A DNA stretch of 64,000 bases from Cerrena zonata (lineage: Eukaryota > Basidiomycota > Agaricomycetes > Polyporales > Cerrenaceae). Under the pieces are notes generated by a model. It was not told where the DNA came from, searched no databases, and worked only from the letters and a program-made list of their open reading frames with translations. Location: assembly GCA_038087015.1 (NCBI GenBank), contig JASBNA010000025.1, forward strand, positions 248,001-312,000. The letters are read 5' to 3'. Position numbers and translations under genes: made by a program. Below, in pieces: positions 48,365-58,519 of this stretch; position 1 is the stretch's first letter; each line of letters starts with the position of its first letter.

Positions 48365-48571
48365 ATCACCGAGGTAGAAGCAGAAAATAGAAATATCGAA
48401 GGATCCGAAAGCGTGAGAGGCGGCAGTGTTGTGACGATGACCTTGTGATGAAGTTACGGATAGTAAGGTTTGCTAGTTCTTCGGAATGTTCCGAATCCTT
48501 TTGAGCGCCGCAACCGGGCGGTGCACGTGGGCCAGCACCTCGAATGTGCATCGCGGGATCAACCTGGATCC

Positions 48572-50293
48572 TTAGTCATCACCGAATCGCTTGGGTGCAC
48601 GTCGCTGTCTAGCCCCCCTCTTGATTCCGATGTTCCCTTCATCCTCGACAGCGCGCTGTCGAGGCCTCGAGTCGTACGTAGGTGGGCTGCTTGCCACCAC
48701 CATAGCTTCCTTCTGTACTTCCCGCACTGATGGTCTCTGTCTCTCCCTGGTTGTGGCCTGTGACCCTTCGTACTTGGGTAAGTCTTGCCACCTCTTGACC
48801 GCTAACAGCTCCAGATACCGATCTAGTGCTGCCAAGGGGTCACAAGTCTCTAGTGGCTCCCAGGTTGTATCGCCCAAGTTCCATTTTACATGGAACAGGA
48901 TGACGTCTCCCGACCACTGGTGTCCGACGATGTCGTCCACCAGCCACTCGGTGTCATCGGGCTCCCCGAAGTCATAGAACTTCTTCGCCGCCCGCTCGGG
49001 GAACATTAATTCGTCATTGGGCGTGTATGGTCGCAGTAAACTGGCGTGAAATCTGGGGTGAATCCCTCGATCTTTCAGCTCCTTGGGCAACTGCAACTCA
49101 TACGTGGAAGTCACAGGAGTGGCTTTCACTATCTTGTACGGTCCCAGGTACTTTGGCATCAACTTCCTGGCCCTTTTCTTGGGCAAATTCAAGTTTTTTG
49201 TCGACAAATAGACCTCCTTTCCTTCCGCAAATGGGGACTCCGTATCCGGATCTGGGTGTTCCTCGCGTCGTCTGCGGTTTGCATAGTGTGTCTGGCTGAT
49301 GCGTCCCTCGACAATTGCGTCGTGGGCCATCAGTAGGTTATCCTGTACCTGCTGTGCAAATGCTACGACCCCAGGCTTCACCGATGTCGCGTCGACGTTG
49401 AATGCGATCCTTGGAGTTGCGCCATTCAGTTCGAATGGCGAAAACCCAGTGGTGGAGCTCTTGGCGGTGTTCATCGCGTACTCTACCATGGGTAGTTTGT
49501 CCACCCAATCCTTCTGGTCTGGTGCGACCACTGACCTCAATACCTGTCCTACCGTTTTTATTGCCCTTTCCGACGCGCCGTCAGTCTGGGGGTGAAACGA
49601 GGTGGACATCAGCAACTTGATGCCCAAGGTCCGGTGTACCTCTTTCCAGAAGTGTGATGTGAATTTGGAATCCCGGTCAGATACTATTGAGTCCGGGAGT
49701 CCATGAAGGCGTACAATGTCCCTGATGAACATCCAGGCGAGTTCCGATGCCTTGGTTGTCGTTTTAATTGGAACTAAGTGCACCATAGACGTTAGCCTAC
49801 AAATGACTACCCATAGGTAGTCGTGTCCTCGGCTGGGTGGAAATGGTCCCACAAAGTCCATCCCGATTGATCCCCATGGTCGGATAGGGATCGGCATCGA
49901 GTGAAGTAGTCCACGCGGTCGAGCCGTACTCGACTTTACCGTCTGGCACGTTCCGCAAGACTCGCAGTACTTCCTGATCTCGATTCCTATCCTTGGCCAC
50001 CAGAATGCTTGCCTAATATACTCCTCTGTCTTCTGCGCTGCCATGTGTCCTATCGTCAGGTGTGCCTGTTCGATTATCCACTCGGTGAGGTATTTTCCCT
50101 TCACCTTGGTGTGTGGGATACAAATAACCTCTTTTCCAGCCCTATTCTTGGTGCAAAGTATTCCGTCCGTTCGAATTTTGAACGTAGCATGTTCAGCAGG
50201 GGCTTCGATTACTTTCTTCAGTACTCTGTCATCAATGTACCCCTTCTTAGCCATATCGACCACCTCGATGGTTCCGTCCACAATGTGGATCAC
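48572..50293 (-). CDS. Inner element integrase with C-terminal chromodomain
   Basis: The frame begins right at the Gag-protease stop. The first codon after an in-frame TAA is GTG at 50293 and the first ATG is at 50254. The integrase zinc-binding region shows HLTIGH and CESCGTC. The catalytic core has DFVGPFPP, VSDRDSKF and the glutamate in HPQTDGASER, so the D,D,E triad is present. The GPF/Y-type block FHASLLRPY precedes a chromodomain-like region (VDDIVGHQWSGDV; HVKWNLGDTTWEPLE). The C-terminal tail is Arg-rich (KRGARQRRAPKR). Translation would need a -1 shift at the preceding AAG-TGA or internal initiation. No classical slippery heptamer is seen there. Confidence 0.88.
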   Translation of the reverse strand: MIHIVDGTIEVVDMAKKGYIDDRVLKKVIEAPAEHATFKIRTDGILCTKNRAGKEVICIPHTKVKGKYLTEWIIEQAHLTIGHMAAQKTEEYIRQAFWWPRIGIEIRKYCESCGTCQTVKSSTARPRGLLHSMPIPIRPWGSIGMDFVGPFPPSRGHDYLWVVICRLTSMVHLVPIKTTTKASELAWMFIRDIVRLHGLPDSIVSDRDSKFTSHFWKEVHRTLGIKLLMSTSFHPQTDGASERAIKTVGQVLRSVVAPDQKDWVDKLPMVEYAMNTAKSSTTGFSPFELNGATPRIAFNVDATSVKPGVVAFAQQVQDNLLMAHDAIVEGRISQTHYANRRRREEHPDPDTESPFAEGKEVYLSTKNLNLPKKRARKLMPKYLGPYKIVKATPVTSTYELQLPKELKDRGIHPRFHASLLRPYTPNDELMFPERAAKKFYDFGEPDDTEWLVDDIVGHQWSGDVILFHVKWNLGDTTWEPLETCDPLAALDRYLELLAVKRWQDLPKYEGSQATTRERQRPSVREVQKEAMVVASSPPTYDSRPRQRAVEDEGNIGIKRGARQRRAPKRFGDD

Positions 50294-53200
50294 TTATACT
50301 TGGCGGTGGTGCCCGAGTATACTCGTTTGGGTTTCGCAGTGCGAACTTCCTCCCCCACTTGGAGAGAAGGAATTACTTGGTCCCGTACATGGATCGTCTC
50401 ATCGCGAAAGTCGAGGGACACTCCGAACTGCTGCAAGAACGGCACTCCCAGTATCAAGTCATAGTGGTCAACATTGACCACGTCCAGATACACCTTGTCC
50501 CGTTCCTCGCCGATAGTGACGACATTCCGAGTCCCAAAGTTGATCGTGGACCTACTGCCCACGCAACCCAGTTGCAATCCCACAGGCTTAGTAAGTGGGA
50601 TAGTCTTCAACTTGGCGATCCGCGCGAATTCGGGGCTAACGCAGTCTATTGAGCTCCCAGAGTCAAGTAACGCCAGGCCCCTCAACCCATTAACTTCGAC
50701 GTAGGTGGTCATGCATTTGAAGTCTCTCTGCGGCCGAACCTCCTTCGGTGCTATTGCTGCCCGATACTCTCTGTCCCTCCCGGCGGCGATGGCATTCAAT
50801 CGCTCCGATTGGATCAAGGGTATCTCTGGACCATTAATCATCTGGGTACGATCTTGATCGGACGGGGAGGACGCTCGTTCCTCTGCGTCCACATTGTGGG
50901 CGTCCCCATCATCGCTCCCTGTGTATATCGCCCAAGGTGTCCTGGAACCGACTTCAGGCTGTTCCTCTTCGCTATACTCCGACAATAAGGCGGGCATGTC
51001 ATCGTAATCACTTTCGTGGTCACTCTGACTCCGTTCATCCTCGTCTCTATAGCGTATCGCAGAGAATGTGTCCTTCCGCTCGTAAAAACGGGCCCTTTGG
51101 CGGCGGCTAACGATTGTAACCAGATTGCTCATCTCATCGCGGCTCCTGCCGTCGGTGACAGCCGCGCACAATTCGATAATATCGATGTTGGCATCTCCGG
51201 CCTGTCGCCTCCATAGGTCGATCACACGCAACTGTGCATCGTTTTCACTCTCTGCCTCGGCCAGCCGTCTTCTGAGCTGAGTGACGTGTTCGTGGACATC
51301 GTCCACTACACTGACCAACTCGCGATTCTCTTCCGCACTGTAGTAGTGTGGGCCGACATAGCTATAGTCGCTGTGGGGACGCTGTCCCTGTGGCAGACCC
51401 CTGAAATCCATTACGGTACGCATGCTATTGAGTCTCGGCACTTCGCCTGGGGCTCTGTCGGCACTGTGGTATCGTGCTAACCGCATCCCGCCCATCCATG
51501 CCTCCGGTTGTTCGTCCTCAGTATATTCCTCGTATTCCTCTTCCGGGAATTCCCCTTCTGGTTCGTATTGAGAGCCTTCCAAGGGGCTGTCATCAGGTGC
51601 CCCTTCTTCACCATGAGGTCCGCTGTCGTCGTTGTCTCCCTCAAGAATCTCTGCCAGTCTACGTACTGCCGGCCGTGGTTTCTCACTATTCTTAGGGCAT
51701 TTCGGATCCGATGCATAATGGTCTCCGCCACAGCGGTAACAACCTCCTGCTGGGCCATTGGGCTTGCCATGATCTGTCCTCTGCACTGGTGGGCTGGCAC
51801 GTGGAGCCACAGGTGGCTTCATGCTACTAGTCCCAGTTTGTCCGGAGTTCCCGGCCTTAGGAATTTCCCTGCGGTCCCCGGGGCGGAATTTGGGGTTGAA
51901 CCGACCAGTTGTCGGTCGGTTGTGGCTAGTCGTGGCCATCATTGGGGGCAGTCCGGTCGGTCCACTCCCTTGTCTGGCAGCCTTGATTCGCTTCGATATT
52001 TGTTCCCTCCGTATGGCTTCTTCTACTTGTACGGAGTGTTTCACCAGCATGTTCAACGGCGTTGACTCTGCTGATAGTGCACGAGCCCGTCCGAGGTTGA
52101 CGGTGATCTCTTCAGGGAGAAGGTCCCAAAATTTTCGCCGGAGTGTGTACCCGTCGGGTTTCTCCACCATGCGTTGGGAGTGCCGGGTCAAGTCATTTGC
52201 TAGACGGGCTGCGCCCCCCGACTTGGTATACCTCACAGCTTCAAATTTTTCTGTGGCGGAAAGTACCGTGGACTTGTTGACGAATCTCGTGTATAACGCT
52301 ATTACCGCGGTTTCAAATTCCCAGTGGCGATTAACGCGTCCCGGGCTATCTATCACTGAGTTATACCATATCAACGCTTCGTCATCCAGTACTTGTCCCA
52401 GGAGCATGACACGATCGTGATCGTGCTCTGGTCCTGCCACTCTGCCGAGCTGCATCCACCGGCATACTTGCGATAGCCATGGGTCAAACGATTCGAGATC
52501 GTCGCCTCCACTGTACTTCGCTGGTTGCTCGAGTTTCAACTGTCGCAAAATAGGCAATTCAGGGACCGACTGTCCCAATTTCTCGTCGATTAGGCTTTTT
52601 ATCCATTCGGTGTCCGACTGGTTGTCGGTCATGGTGTCGCTATCAAGAGCGAAACGAATGACTTTATTGCCTGTACTGCTATCTACGTCTGGTAAATAGT
52701 AATTAGACGGAGGATTGGGCCCGCCATAGGGGGTTGGGGACCGTGTCCCTCTCGCCTCGATCGGTGGCTCTCGATTTCTCTGGCTACTGACCATGGACGC
52801 GCTTTGTCCTATTGCCGATGTCGGGGTTGGAGTTGCATCTATTGGTCCATCTCCCAATCCTGCATTCCGAAGTCGAGTATCATGGCTAGGGCCACGCTTA
52901 GGGACTATGCCCTTTTCTATCATGGTTGCCATTTGGATTAATGCTTGGATCGAGTCCACCTGTTTACGATTAATCCGATCGATGTCGTCTTGGATGTCGC
53001 TTACTCCATCTGTCAGGGTTGACATTACCCTGCCGTAGTCGGTGTCCCAGAAATCTGGCCCAACTATTTCGTCCAACCGACTCTGGACTTCCGACCTGCC
53101 ATGGGCTCGGTTATCCGTAGATGTTGTCGGTTTCGAGCTGCGCTGGGGTGGCGACGGTGAGCCCTGGTCTTCCTCTTCGAATTCCGGAAGCTCGCTAAGG

Positions 53201-53400
53201 GGAGAGTCTCCCCTTACTGCTGCTGTTGTCATGTTACCGAGGTCTTCATCCTCCGGTTTCTGAGCGTCTTGATACAAATCATTACTTGAGTCTTCCGATA
53301 CTGCTCTGCTCGGTGGTGCTTTTCCCGTGTTTGGTGCCACTCTTGGTGGTTCCTTACTGGGACGACTTGCAGAGCTATCGGTCGCCTTCTTTTTTGTCAT
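50290..53400 (-). CDS. Inner element Gag-protease polyprotein
   Basis: It begins with an ATG at 53400 (MTKKKATDSSAS) about 40 bases inside the 5' LTR. The N-terminal third is hydrophilic. The Ty3 Gag domain includes LESFDPWLSQVCRWMQLG and ALIWYNSVIDS (near 52350-52500). A zinc knuckle CYRCGGDHYASDPKC lies at about residue 550, with spacing C-x2-C-x3-H-x6-C that departs from the usual C-x2-C-x4-H-x4-C. A long acidic linker follows. The aspartic protease has ALLDSGSS at about residue 910 and ILGVPFLQQFG. The frame stops TGA at 50290, just after RVYSGTTAKYK. The frame is open for 1036 residues without any lesion. Confidence 0.9.
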   Translation of the reverse strand: MTKKKATDSSASRPSKEPPRVAPNTGKAPPSRAVSEDSSNDLYQDAQKPEDEDLGNMTTAAVRGDSPLSELPEFEEEDQGSPSPPQRSSKPTTSTDNRAHGRSEVQSRLDEIVGPDFWDTDYGRVMSTLTDGVSDIQDDIDRINRKQVDSIQALIQMATMIEKGIVPKRGPSHDTRLRNAGLGDGPIDATPTPTSAIGQSASMVSSQRNREPPIEARGTRSPTPYGGPNPPSNYYLPDVDSSTGNKVIRFALDSDTMTDNQSDTEWIKSLIDEKLGQSVPELPILRQLKLEQPAKYSGGDDLESFDPWLSQVCRWMQLGRVAGPEHDHDRVMLLGQVLDDEALIWYNSVIDSPGRVNRHWEFETAVIALYTRFVNKSTVLSATEKFEAVRYTKSGGAARLANDLTRHSQRMVEKPDGYTLRRKFWDLLPEEITVNLGRARALSAESTPLNMLVKHSVQVEEAIRREQISKRIKAARQGSGPTGLPPMMATTSHNRPTTGRFNPKFRPGDRREIPKAGNSGQTGTSSMKPPVAPRASPPVQRTDHGKPNGPAGGCYRCGGDHYASDPKCPKNSEKPRPAVRRLAEILEGDNDDSGPHGEEGAPDDSPLEGSQYEPEGEFPEEEYEEYTEDEQPEAWMGGMRLARYHSADRAPGEVPRLNSMRTVMDFRGLPQGQRPHSDYSYVGPHYYSAEENRELVSVVDDVHEHVTQLRRRLAEAESENDAQLRVIDLWRRQAGDANIDIIELCAAVTDGRSRDEMSNLVTIVSRRQRARFYERKDTFSAIRYRDEDERSQSDHESDYDDMPALLSEYSEEEQPEVGSRTPWAIYTGSDDGDAHNVDAEERASSPSDQDRTQMINGPEIPLIQSERLNAIAAGRDREYRAAIAPKEVRPQRDFKCMTTYVEVNGLRGLALLDSGSSIDCVSPEFARIAKLKTIPLTKPVGLQLGCVGSRSTINFGTRNVVTIGEERDKVYLDVVNVDHYDLILGVPFLQQFGVSLDFRDETIHVRDQVIPSLQVGEEVRTAKPKRVYSGTTAKYK

Positions 53401-53439
53401 TCTACAACTATTCGTAGATTTGTCCGGGGTGTAAAAAAG

Positions 53440-53650
53440 TGTAAGAGGTGACCCTCGTCTTGTAGTCACGCCTCGGGTACACCAGAATCGGTATATATAC
53501 GAAACGTGTGTTACAAGTAAGAGTCTAGCTATTACTAGTAGGTGGTTGCCCTTATAAGGCAAGCCACCGATCAACTATACAGTTCGTCCATATAAGGAAA
53601 CATCAGGTAATCAACCAGATAAGATAAGATGGTCCAATCCCCATCTAACA
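53440..53650 (-). repeat. 5' LTR of inner element
   Basis: 211 bases matching the left LTR. Directly inside, on the element strand, is CTTTTTTACACCCC instead of a TGG-type tRNA primer site. Confidence 0.93.
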
Positions 53651-56270
53651 AACGTTGGGAAGATATGGAGGCCATCAGGCAAGTCCAAGGTGTAAGCGGA
53701 AGAGTCGGGCCAAGCCTGAGCAACTGTAAAAGGGCCATCATAGCGAACCATAAATTTGGCGACTCGTTTATTGCCACGCTGCATGAATTCCCGACGACGA
53801 TGGAAGGTGGAGAGCAGGACACGATCCCCAATTTTGTAAACATTTTCCGGTGAGCGGGATTTGTTAGCATGATGCGCTTGGTTGGTCTTCGCCAAAAGGA
53901 GGTTGTCCTGCGCCTCGAGAACGTCGGTTTCTATGTCAGACAGTAGTTGAGCAGCCGCATTAGCATCAAGATCTCCGGCCAGTGGCGAGTTCTTAGCAGG
54001 AAGGACAAGAGGCGGAATAATCCGAGGGGATCGTCCCAGGTGAAGCTGAAAAGGCGAGAAACCCGTCGATGCATTGACAGTGTTCATATAGTTGAAACGA
54101 ACCAAAGGGAGGGCCTTCGCCCAACCAGTTTGGTTCCGGGCGACATGGAACCGCAAGGATTGGATGACCGTCTTATTAAAGCGTTCACTAGAGCCGTCGG
54201 TCTCGGGGTGATACGAAGACGACATCTTGAGAGAGACACCCATCAGACGGTGCAGGGCCTTCCAAAAATGAGAGATGAATAGCTTGTCGCGGTCGGATAC
54301 AATGTCGGAAGGCAACCCGTTTTCGCAGTACCAATGTGTGAAGAATAATTGAGCGAAATCTTCCGCTGAAATATCTGTGCGAGTAGGGATTGGGCGAAAG
54401 TCAGCGCCGAGGCGATCAGACATAGTGCAGATCGCATTAAAGCCGTTGTCTTCTGGTAAGGGACCGATGAAGTCGATGGCAACGCTAGAACCACGTTTGT
54501 CAGGGATTGGCAAGGGGTGAAGCGGACCAGTTGGTTTCTTAGACAGGGACTTGTTACGTTGGCAGTGTTCACAGGCCGGCAGGTACAGCGATTCCAGCTC
54601 CTTACGCATATGCGGCCAGTAGAAAGAGTCTCGGATCGCAGCATAAGACTTATCAGACCCGAAGTGTCCTAATGAGTCGTGAGCAAGACGAAAAACCGTC
54701 TCGCGTAGGTCACCAGCACGAGGGACAACCAGACGATCACCCACATATAGTAGACCGTTTATAACAGCCACACCATTGCGTGATATCCCGTCGAGCCATC
54801 CCTTGTGCAGCGCTGACAACGAGGGAGTGTTCTGTAGAACATCCATTTCCAAGCCATGCTTCTCCAAAGCGGCGGACTTTGAGACCTCATCCCACAGCAG
54901 ATCAGCAAGACGAGAGGACCACTTGTCGTTCTTGTAGCCATCACATAATTTCGTCAAGAACATAGGGTCAGGTGCAATACGCGTTGAAGCAACCGTGGGA
55001 ACGACCTCATGCCTCCTACGAGCCAGAGACGAAGAGACCAGTCGAAGCGGAGCGACTGCAGCACAAGTTGCAGCATTGGCCATACCGGGGTACCGAGACA
55101 TGGAATCCACAGGCATGTTGTCCGCACCGGGTAGATACACAATTTCGTAATCGTATTGAGAGAGAAGCTCAGACCAGCGAGCCTGCCGACGAGAGAGTAA
55201 CTTCTGAGAATTAAAATTTTCCAAGGTGCGGTGGTCGGTGTAGATGGTGATTGGCACGCCAATGAGATCGACACGCCATTTCTTTAAGGCACGTATGATG
55301 GCGAGGAGTTCCTTCTCATGGACAGGATAATTAAGCTCAGCACCCTTCAGTTGTTGCGACTCAAAAGCAACAGGGCGAGCAGTTTCAAGGGTGGGCCCAT
55401 AGGTGAGGACGGCCCCAGTACAGTAGTCGCTAGCATCACAGGAGACAAAAATCTTGTTGTCGCCCATGTTACGGTGGTCGATAACGGTGAGGCATTTGCG
55501 GCTAGTGACAAGCGTCTTTACAGCTTCGAAGGCAATCGTGTGAGCAGCAGTCCAGATAAAAGCCTTCTCGGCTTCCTTCGTGGTGAGAGGGTTTAGAATC
55601 GCCGTGTGTTGCGCCAAAGCAGGCAGAAAGTTAGAGATGTACCGAACAAGTCCCAAAAACGCTCGAACTTCGGTAGGTGTCCTGGGAGTAGGCCAATCCA
55701 TTATCCGCTGAACCTTCTTACCGTCAGCTTCAATGCCACGCAGAGAGATATGATGACCTAGGAAATCAAGTTCATAACAGAATAGTGTCGTCTTCTTGGG
55801 TGAACAGAAAAGAGAGTCGTTCTTCAACGCTTGAAGAACCAACGCGACATTGACTCGATGCTCCTCGAGACTGTTAGACCACACTATGATGTCATCAAGA
55901 TAAACGTGACATATTTTACCAATGTACGGGCGCAATGCCGCGAACATTCGACGCTGATGTGTGGCAGGTGCGTTAGAGAGTCCCTGAGGCATAGCCGGCC
56001 ACTCGTATGCACCAAAAGGTGTCGTAACTGCAGTTAGACAAATGTCATCTGGATGCATTTTCGTCTGAAAAAAGGCATTCGTCATGTCCATTTTACCCCA
56101 GATCTTTCCTCGCCCACAGTCGGCAAGGATTTCCTGGACGGTAGGAAGAGAATGGCGATCGGGACGGTGTTGCTGTTGAGAATACGGTAATCATTTACCC
56201 ACCGAGGTTGCGATGTTGGGTCAGATTTGGGGATAATGAAGGAAGGGGATGCGTAAGGACTGGAAGAGGG
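53651..56270 (-). pseudogene. Outer element RT-RNase H-integrase, broken
   Basis: The reverse transcriptase has YEWPAMPQGLSNAPATHQ and the catalytic YLDDIIVWS (near 55900). RNase H starts FVSCDASDYCTGAVL and includes YTDHRTLENF. Integrase has CEHCQRNKSLSKKP, AIDFIGPLPEDNG, VSDRDKLFISHFWK and HPETDGSSERFNK. The frame runs into the inner element at 53655. It is separated from the Gag-protease part by the stop at 56271-56273 and a one-base deletion near 56160, which lies before DMTNAFFQTKMHPDD. Confidence 0.9.
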
Positions 56271-58151
56271 TCAGATACGACCAGCGGCAAGGTGCTCCTG
56301 GAGCATAGACAGCCAGACATCCCGTAGCTGTTTAGGGCAGCTGTAATTTCGTCGGCTAATAATCTTATTAGCGTCGATGAGGCGAATCCGATGATAAACG
56401 TTGTTGGGTAGGCTATCGTAATGAGGGATGTCATTTGGAAAACACTCAGGGAAGCGTGCCCTCATGGCAGCATCCTCTTTAGCAAGTCGATCGAGCGAGG
56501 CCAGCACCTCGATCCGACTTTTAATCGCAGCTATGACAGTTACCTCTTTCGTGATAAAGGGAGGAGGTAAATTCGCACGTAGGTGTAATTCACGGATAAC
56601 GTCACGTTGGTATCCACGAATCGCATTCTGTTGAAGTTGGTATTCTTCAAACGAGAGAGAAGCGGCGTCTTGTTGAGCAATGACAGTTTCTCGAAGGAGT
56701 GATCGACGCTCGTCGATGCTGAGGGGTGGTGGGGTAGGACCAGGACCTGGCAGTAGAATATCGATCCCAGATGGCTTGTGGATGCAACATCGAAGCTCGT
56801 GATCAATGACGATGTTATTTTTTGTAAGCCACGGCATACCAAGAATAATAGGAACGAACAGGTCCGGAACCACAATTGCACGAACTGTGCATGCAACAAA
56901 CGACATATCGGGTGATGAAACACGTAGTTTAACCCATTCCACCCCATTTTGAGAGTCTCCATCCCTTCCCCATGCTGCGCCCATGACAAACGGGCGATGT
57001 AATTTGCGACGACGGAGACCAAGATCAGAGACAACGTCGTCTCTAATCAGAACTGTCGTGCAACCGTTGTCAATCAGCATGTTGGTAGGAAGAGAGAAGG
57101 AGGAGGAGGAGTGAACGATGGCGGGCCAAACTATGTGGGGGGACAATAGAGATGAGGGAGATACGCACTCATCAGACGACGAGTAGTCATCACCCATACT
57201 GAGGACCGAAGTTGCTGCAACAGTATCGGTAACGTTATGGAGGTCACCAACCATGGCAACCTTGGCTGTCGGACGCGAGTAGGTGGGTTTCGCAGAGGAG
57301 GCAGACGGCTCCGAAATAGGTCTGTAATCCACAGGTGAGGGGAAATCATCGGGACAGTTGGCGGAAACATGGTTGACGTTTAGTTTCCGACACTTGAAAC
57401 ATCCGTGGTACTTGAGGATGAGGCGCTTTTCCTCATCAGTAAGCCTGGGGGGACGATTACGGACAGAGGAAGAACCCGAGGATGAGGAGGGGGGATGAGA
57501 AGAAAGGGAGTGTGAGTGGGATGAAGAGGATCGTGTCGCAGAACGATGAGCTGCCTGTGCCGCTATGACGGAGTTGACACGAGCATCCATGCGAGCACGG
57601 TCCTTGACACGCTGAGCATCAACACGAGCTAATGCTTCCTTCCACTCCTTGAATCCCAGGATCCCGCGAATCGAGTCCAAGTTACAAGCATCACGGACAT
57701 TGTCACACGCATTTGCTGTGATCTGATCACGAAGACGAGTGTCGTCGAAGTGAAAGGTGGTCCCCTTCAACAGGGTGTTCTTCTTTTCCAGGGTAATCAC
57801 CCAGTCCTCAAACAGATTGTTCTCGAACTGACGAGAACGGATGATGTGTGTTACGATTTCGGCTTCCCAGCCGGTGTTCAACCAGCGTTTCTTCATACAT
57901 AAGACGAACTCGGTAAACGTGAGTAAGTCGAAAGCATCACAGCCTGTCATGTACCAGTCTTGTACGAGCGGGTCCTGTAAACCCGTCGCAGCAGTGGCTA
58001 CATGATCAGCGGCAAGTAGCTTTCGAGTCGTCTTGAAGTATTGAAAGCATTTATGAACCCAATCGGTGAGGGACTCGGGTTGAATTTTGCCCGGTGTCAA
58101 GATTGGAACGTTCTTCGGTGATGCGATGACAGATGCAATGCTGGTCGACAT
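56271..58151 (-). CDS. Outer element Gag-protease and start of RT, truncated by stop
   Basis: The first in-frame ATG is at 58151 (MSTSIASVIASPK). The frame is open upstream to about 58490 without an ATG. The Gag domain shows LTDWVHKCFQYFKTTRK and NLFEDWVITLEKKN. A Ser-rich linker leads to a zinc knuckle CFKCRKLNVNHVSANC at about residue 250 (spacing C-x2-C-x6-H-x4-C). The aspartic protease has LIDNGCT at about 360, Asp-Asn-Gly instead of the common Asp-Ser/Thr-Gly, and IILGMPWLTKNN. The frame ends in the RT N-terminus at LAAGRI, where CGA appears to have become TGA. Confidence 0.8.
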   Translation of the reverse strand: MSTSIASVIASPKNVPILTPGKIQPESLTDWVHKCFQYFKTTRKLLAADHVATAATGLQDPLVQDWYMTGCDAFDLLTFTEFVLCMKKRWLNTGWEAEIVTHIIRSRQFENNLFEDWVITLEKKNTLLKGTTFHFDDTRLRDQITANACDNVRDACNLDSIRGILGFKEWKEALARVDAQRVKDRARMDARVNSVIAAQAAHRSATRSSSSHSHSLSSHPPSSSSGSSSVRNRPPRLTDEEKRLILKYHGCFKCRKLNVNHVSANCPDDFPSPVDYRPISEPSASSAKPTYSRPTAKVAMVGDLHNVTDTVAATSVLSMGDDYSSSDECVSPSSLLSPHIVWPAIVHSSSSFSLPTNMLIDNGCTTVLIRDDVVSDLGLRRRKLHRPFVMGAAWGRDGDSQNGVEWVKLRVSSPDMSFVACTVRAIVVPDLFVPIILGMPWLTKNNIVIDHELRCCIHKPSGIDILLPGPGPTPPPLSIDERRSLLRETVIAQQDAASLSFEEYQLQQNAIRGYQRDVIRELHLRANLPPPFITKEVTVIAAIKSRIEVLASLDRLAKEDAAMRARFPECFPNDIPHYDSLPNNVYHRIRLIDANKIISRRNYSCPKQLRDVWLSMLQEHLAAGRI

Positions 58152-58519
58152 AACGAGGGAACGTGGGAAGGCGGCGGGACGATCAGAGTCGGAGGACGAC
58201 TCAGAGTCAGATGAGGAGTCGTGAGGGGAGGGAGTTCGGCTCGGTAATAGGGCTTCAACCTGACGAACGTTGTCAAGCGAAGGTACCGAGGAGAGGGGCG
58301 GGCAAGTAGAGGATAAAGGGGACGACTCCTGACTGACGGAATCAACGGCGGGTTCGTCGAGGGCGTTCAACGGGACAGAGGGCACGGTAGACACCGTGAG
58401 TTGGCTCCGGGTGACCGGCGACAGCGTGGTAACAACGAGGGGAAAACGAGAACAGCGGCGGGCAGAGTGTGTTCAACACACTGAACAAAAGATTTGGTGT
58501 GCGGTGTTAAAAAAAAAAG

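Larger units (their letters stand above)
45577..53650 (-). mobile_element. Inner Ty3/Gypsy element lacking RT-RNase H, with an extra ORF
   Basis: Two 211-bp LTRs (45577-45787 and 53440-53650) look identical base by base by eye, which points to recent insertion. The target duplication AACGT flanks the element at 45572-45576 and 53651-53655. In element orientation the order is LTR, Gag-protease (53400-50290), integrase-chromodomain (50293-48572), an 843-residue ORF (48364-45833), polypurine tract AAAGGGGGAGGG, LTR. Between protease and integrase, where about 500 residues of reverse transcriptase and RNase H belong, there is nothing. It was presumably copied by an enzyme supplied in trans, or lost the domain afterwards. 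Confidence 0.93.
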
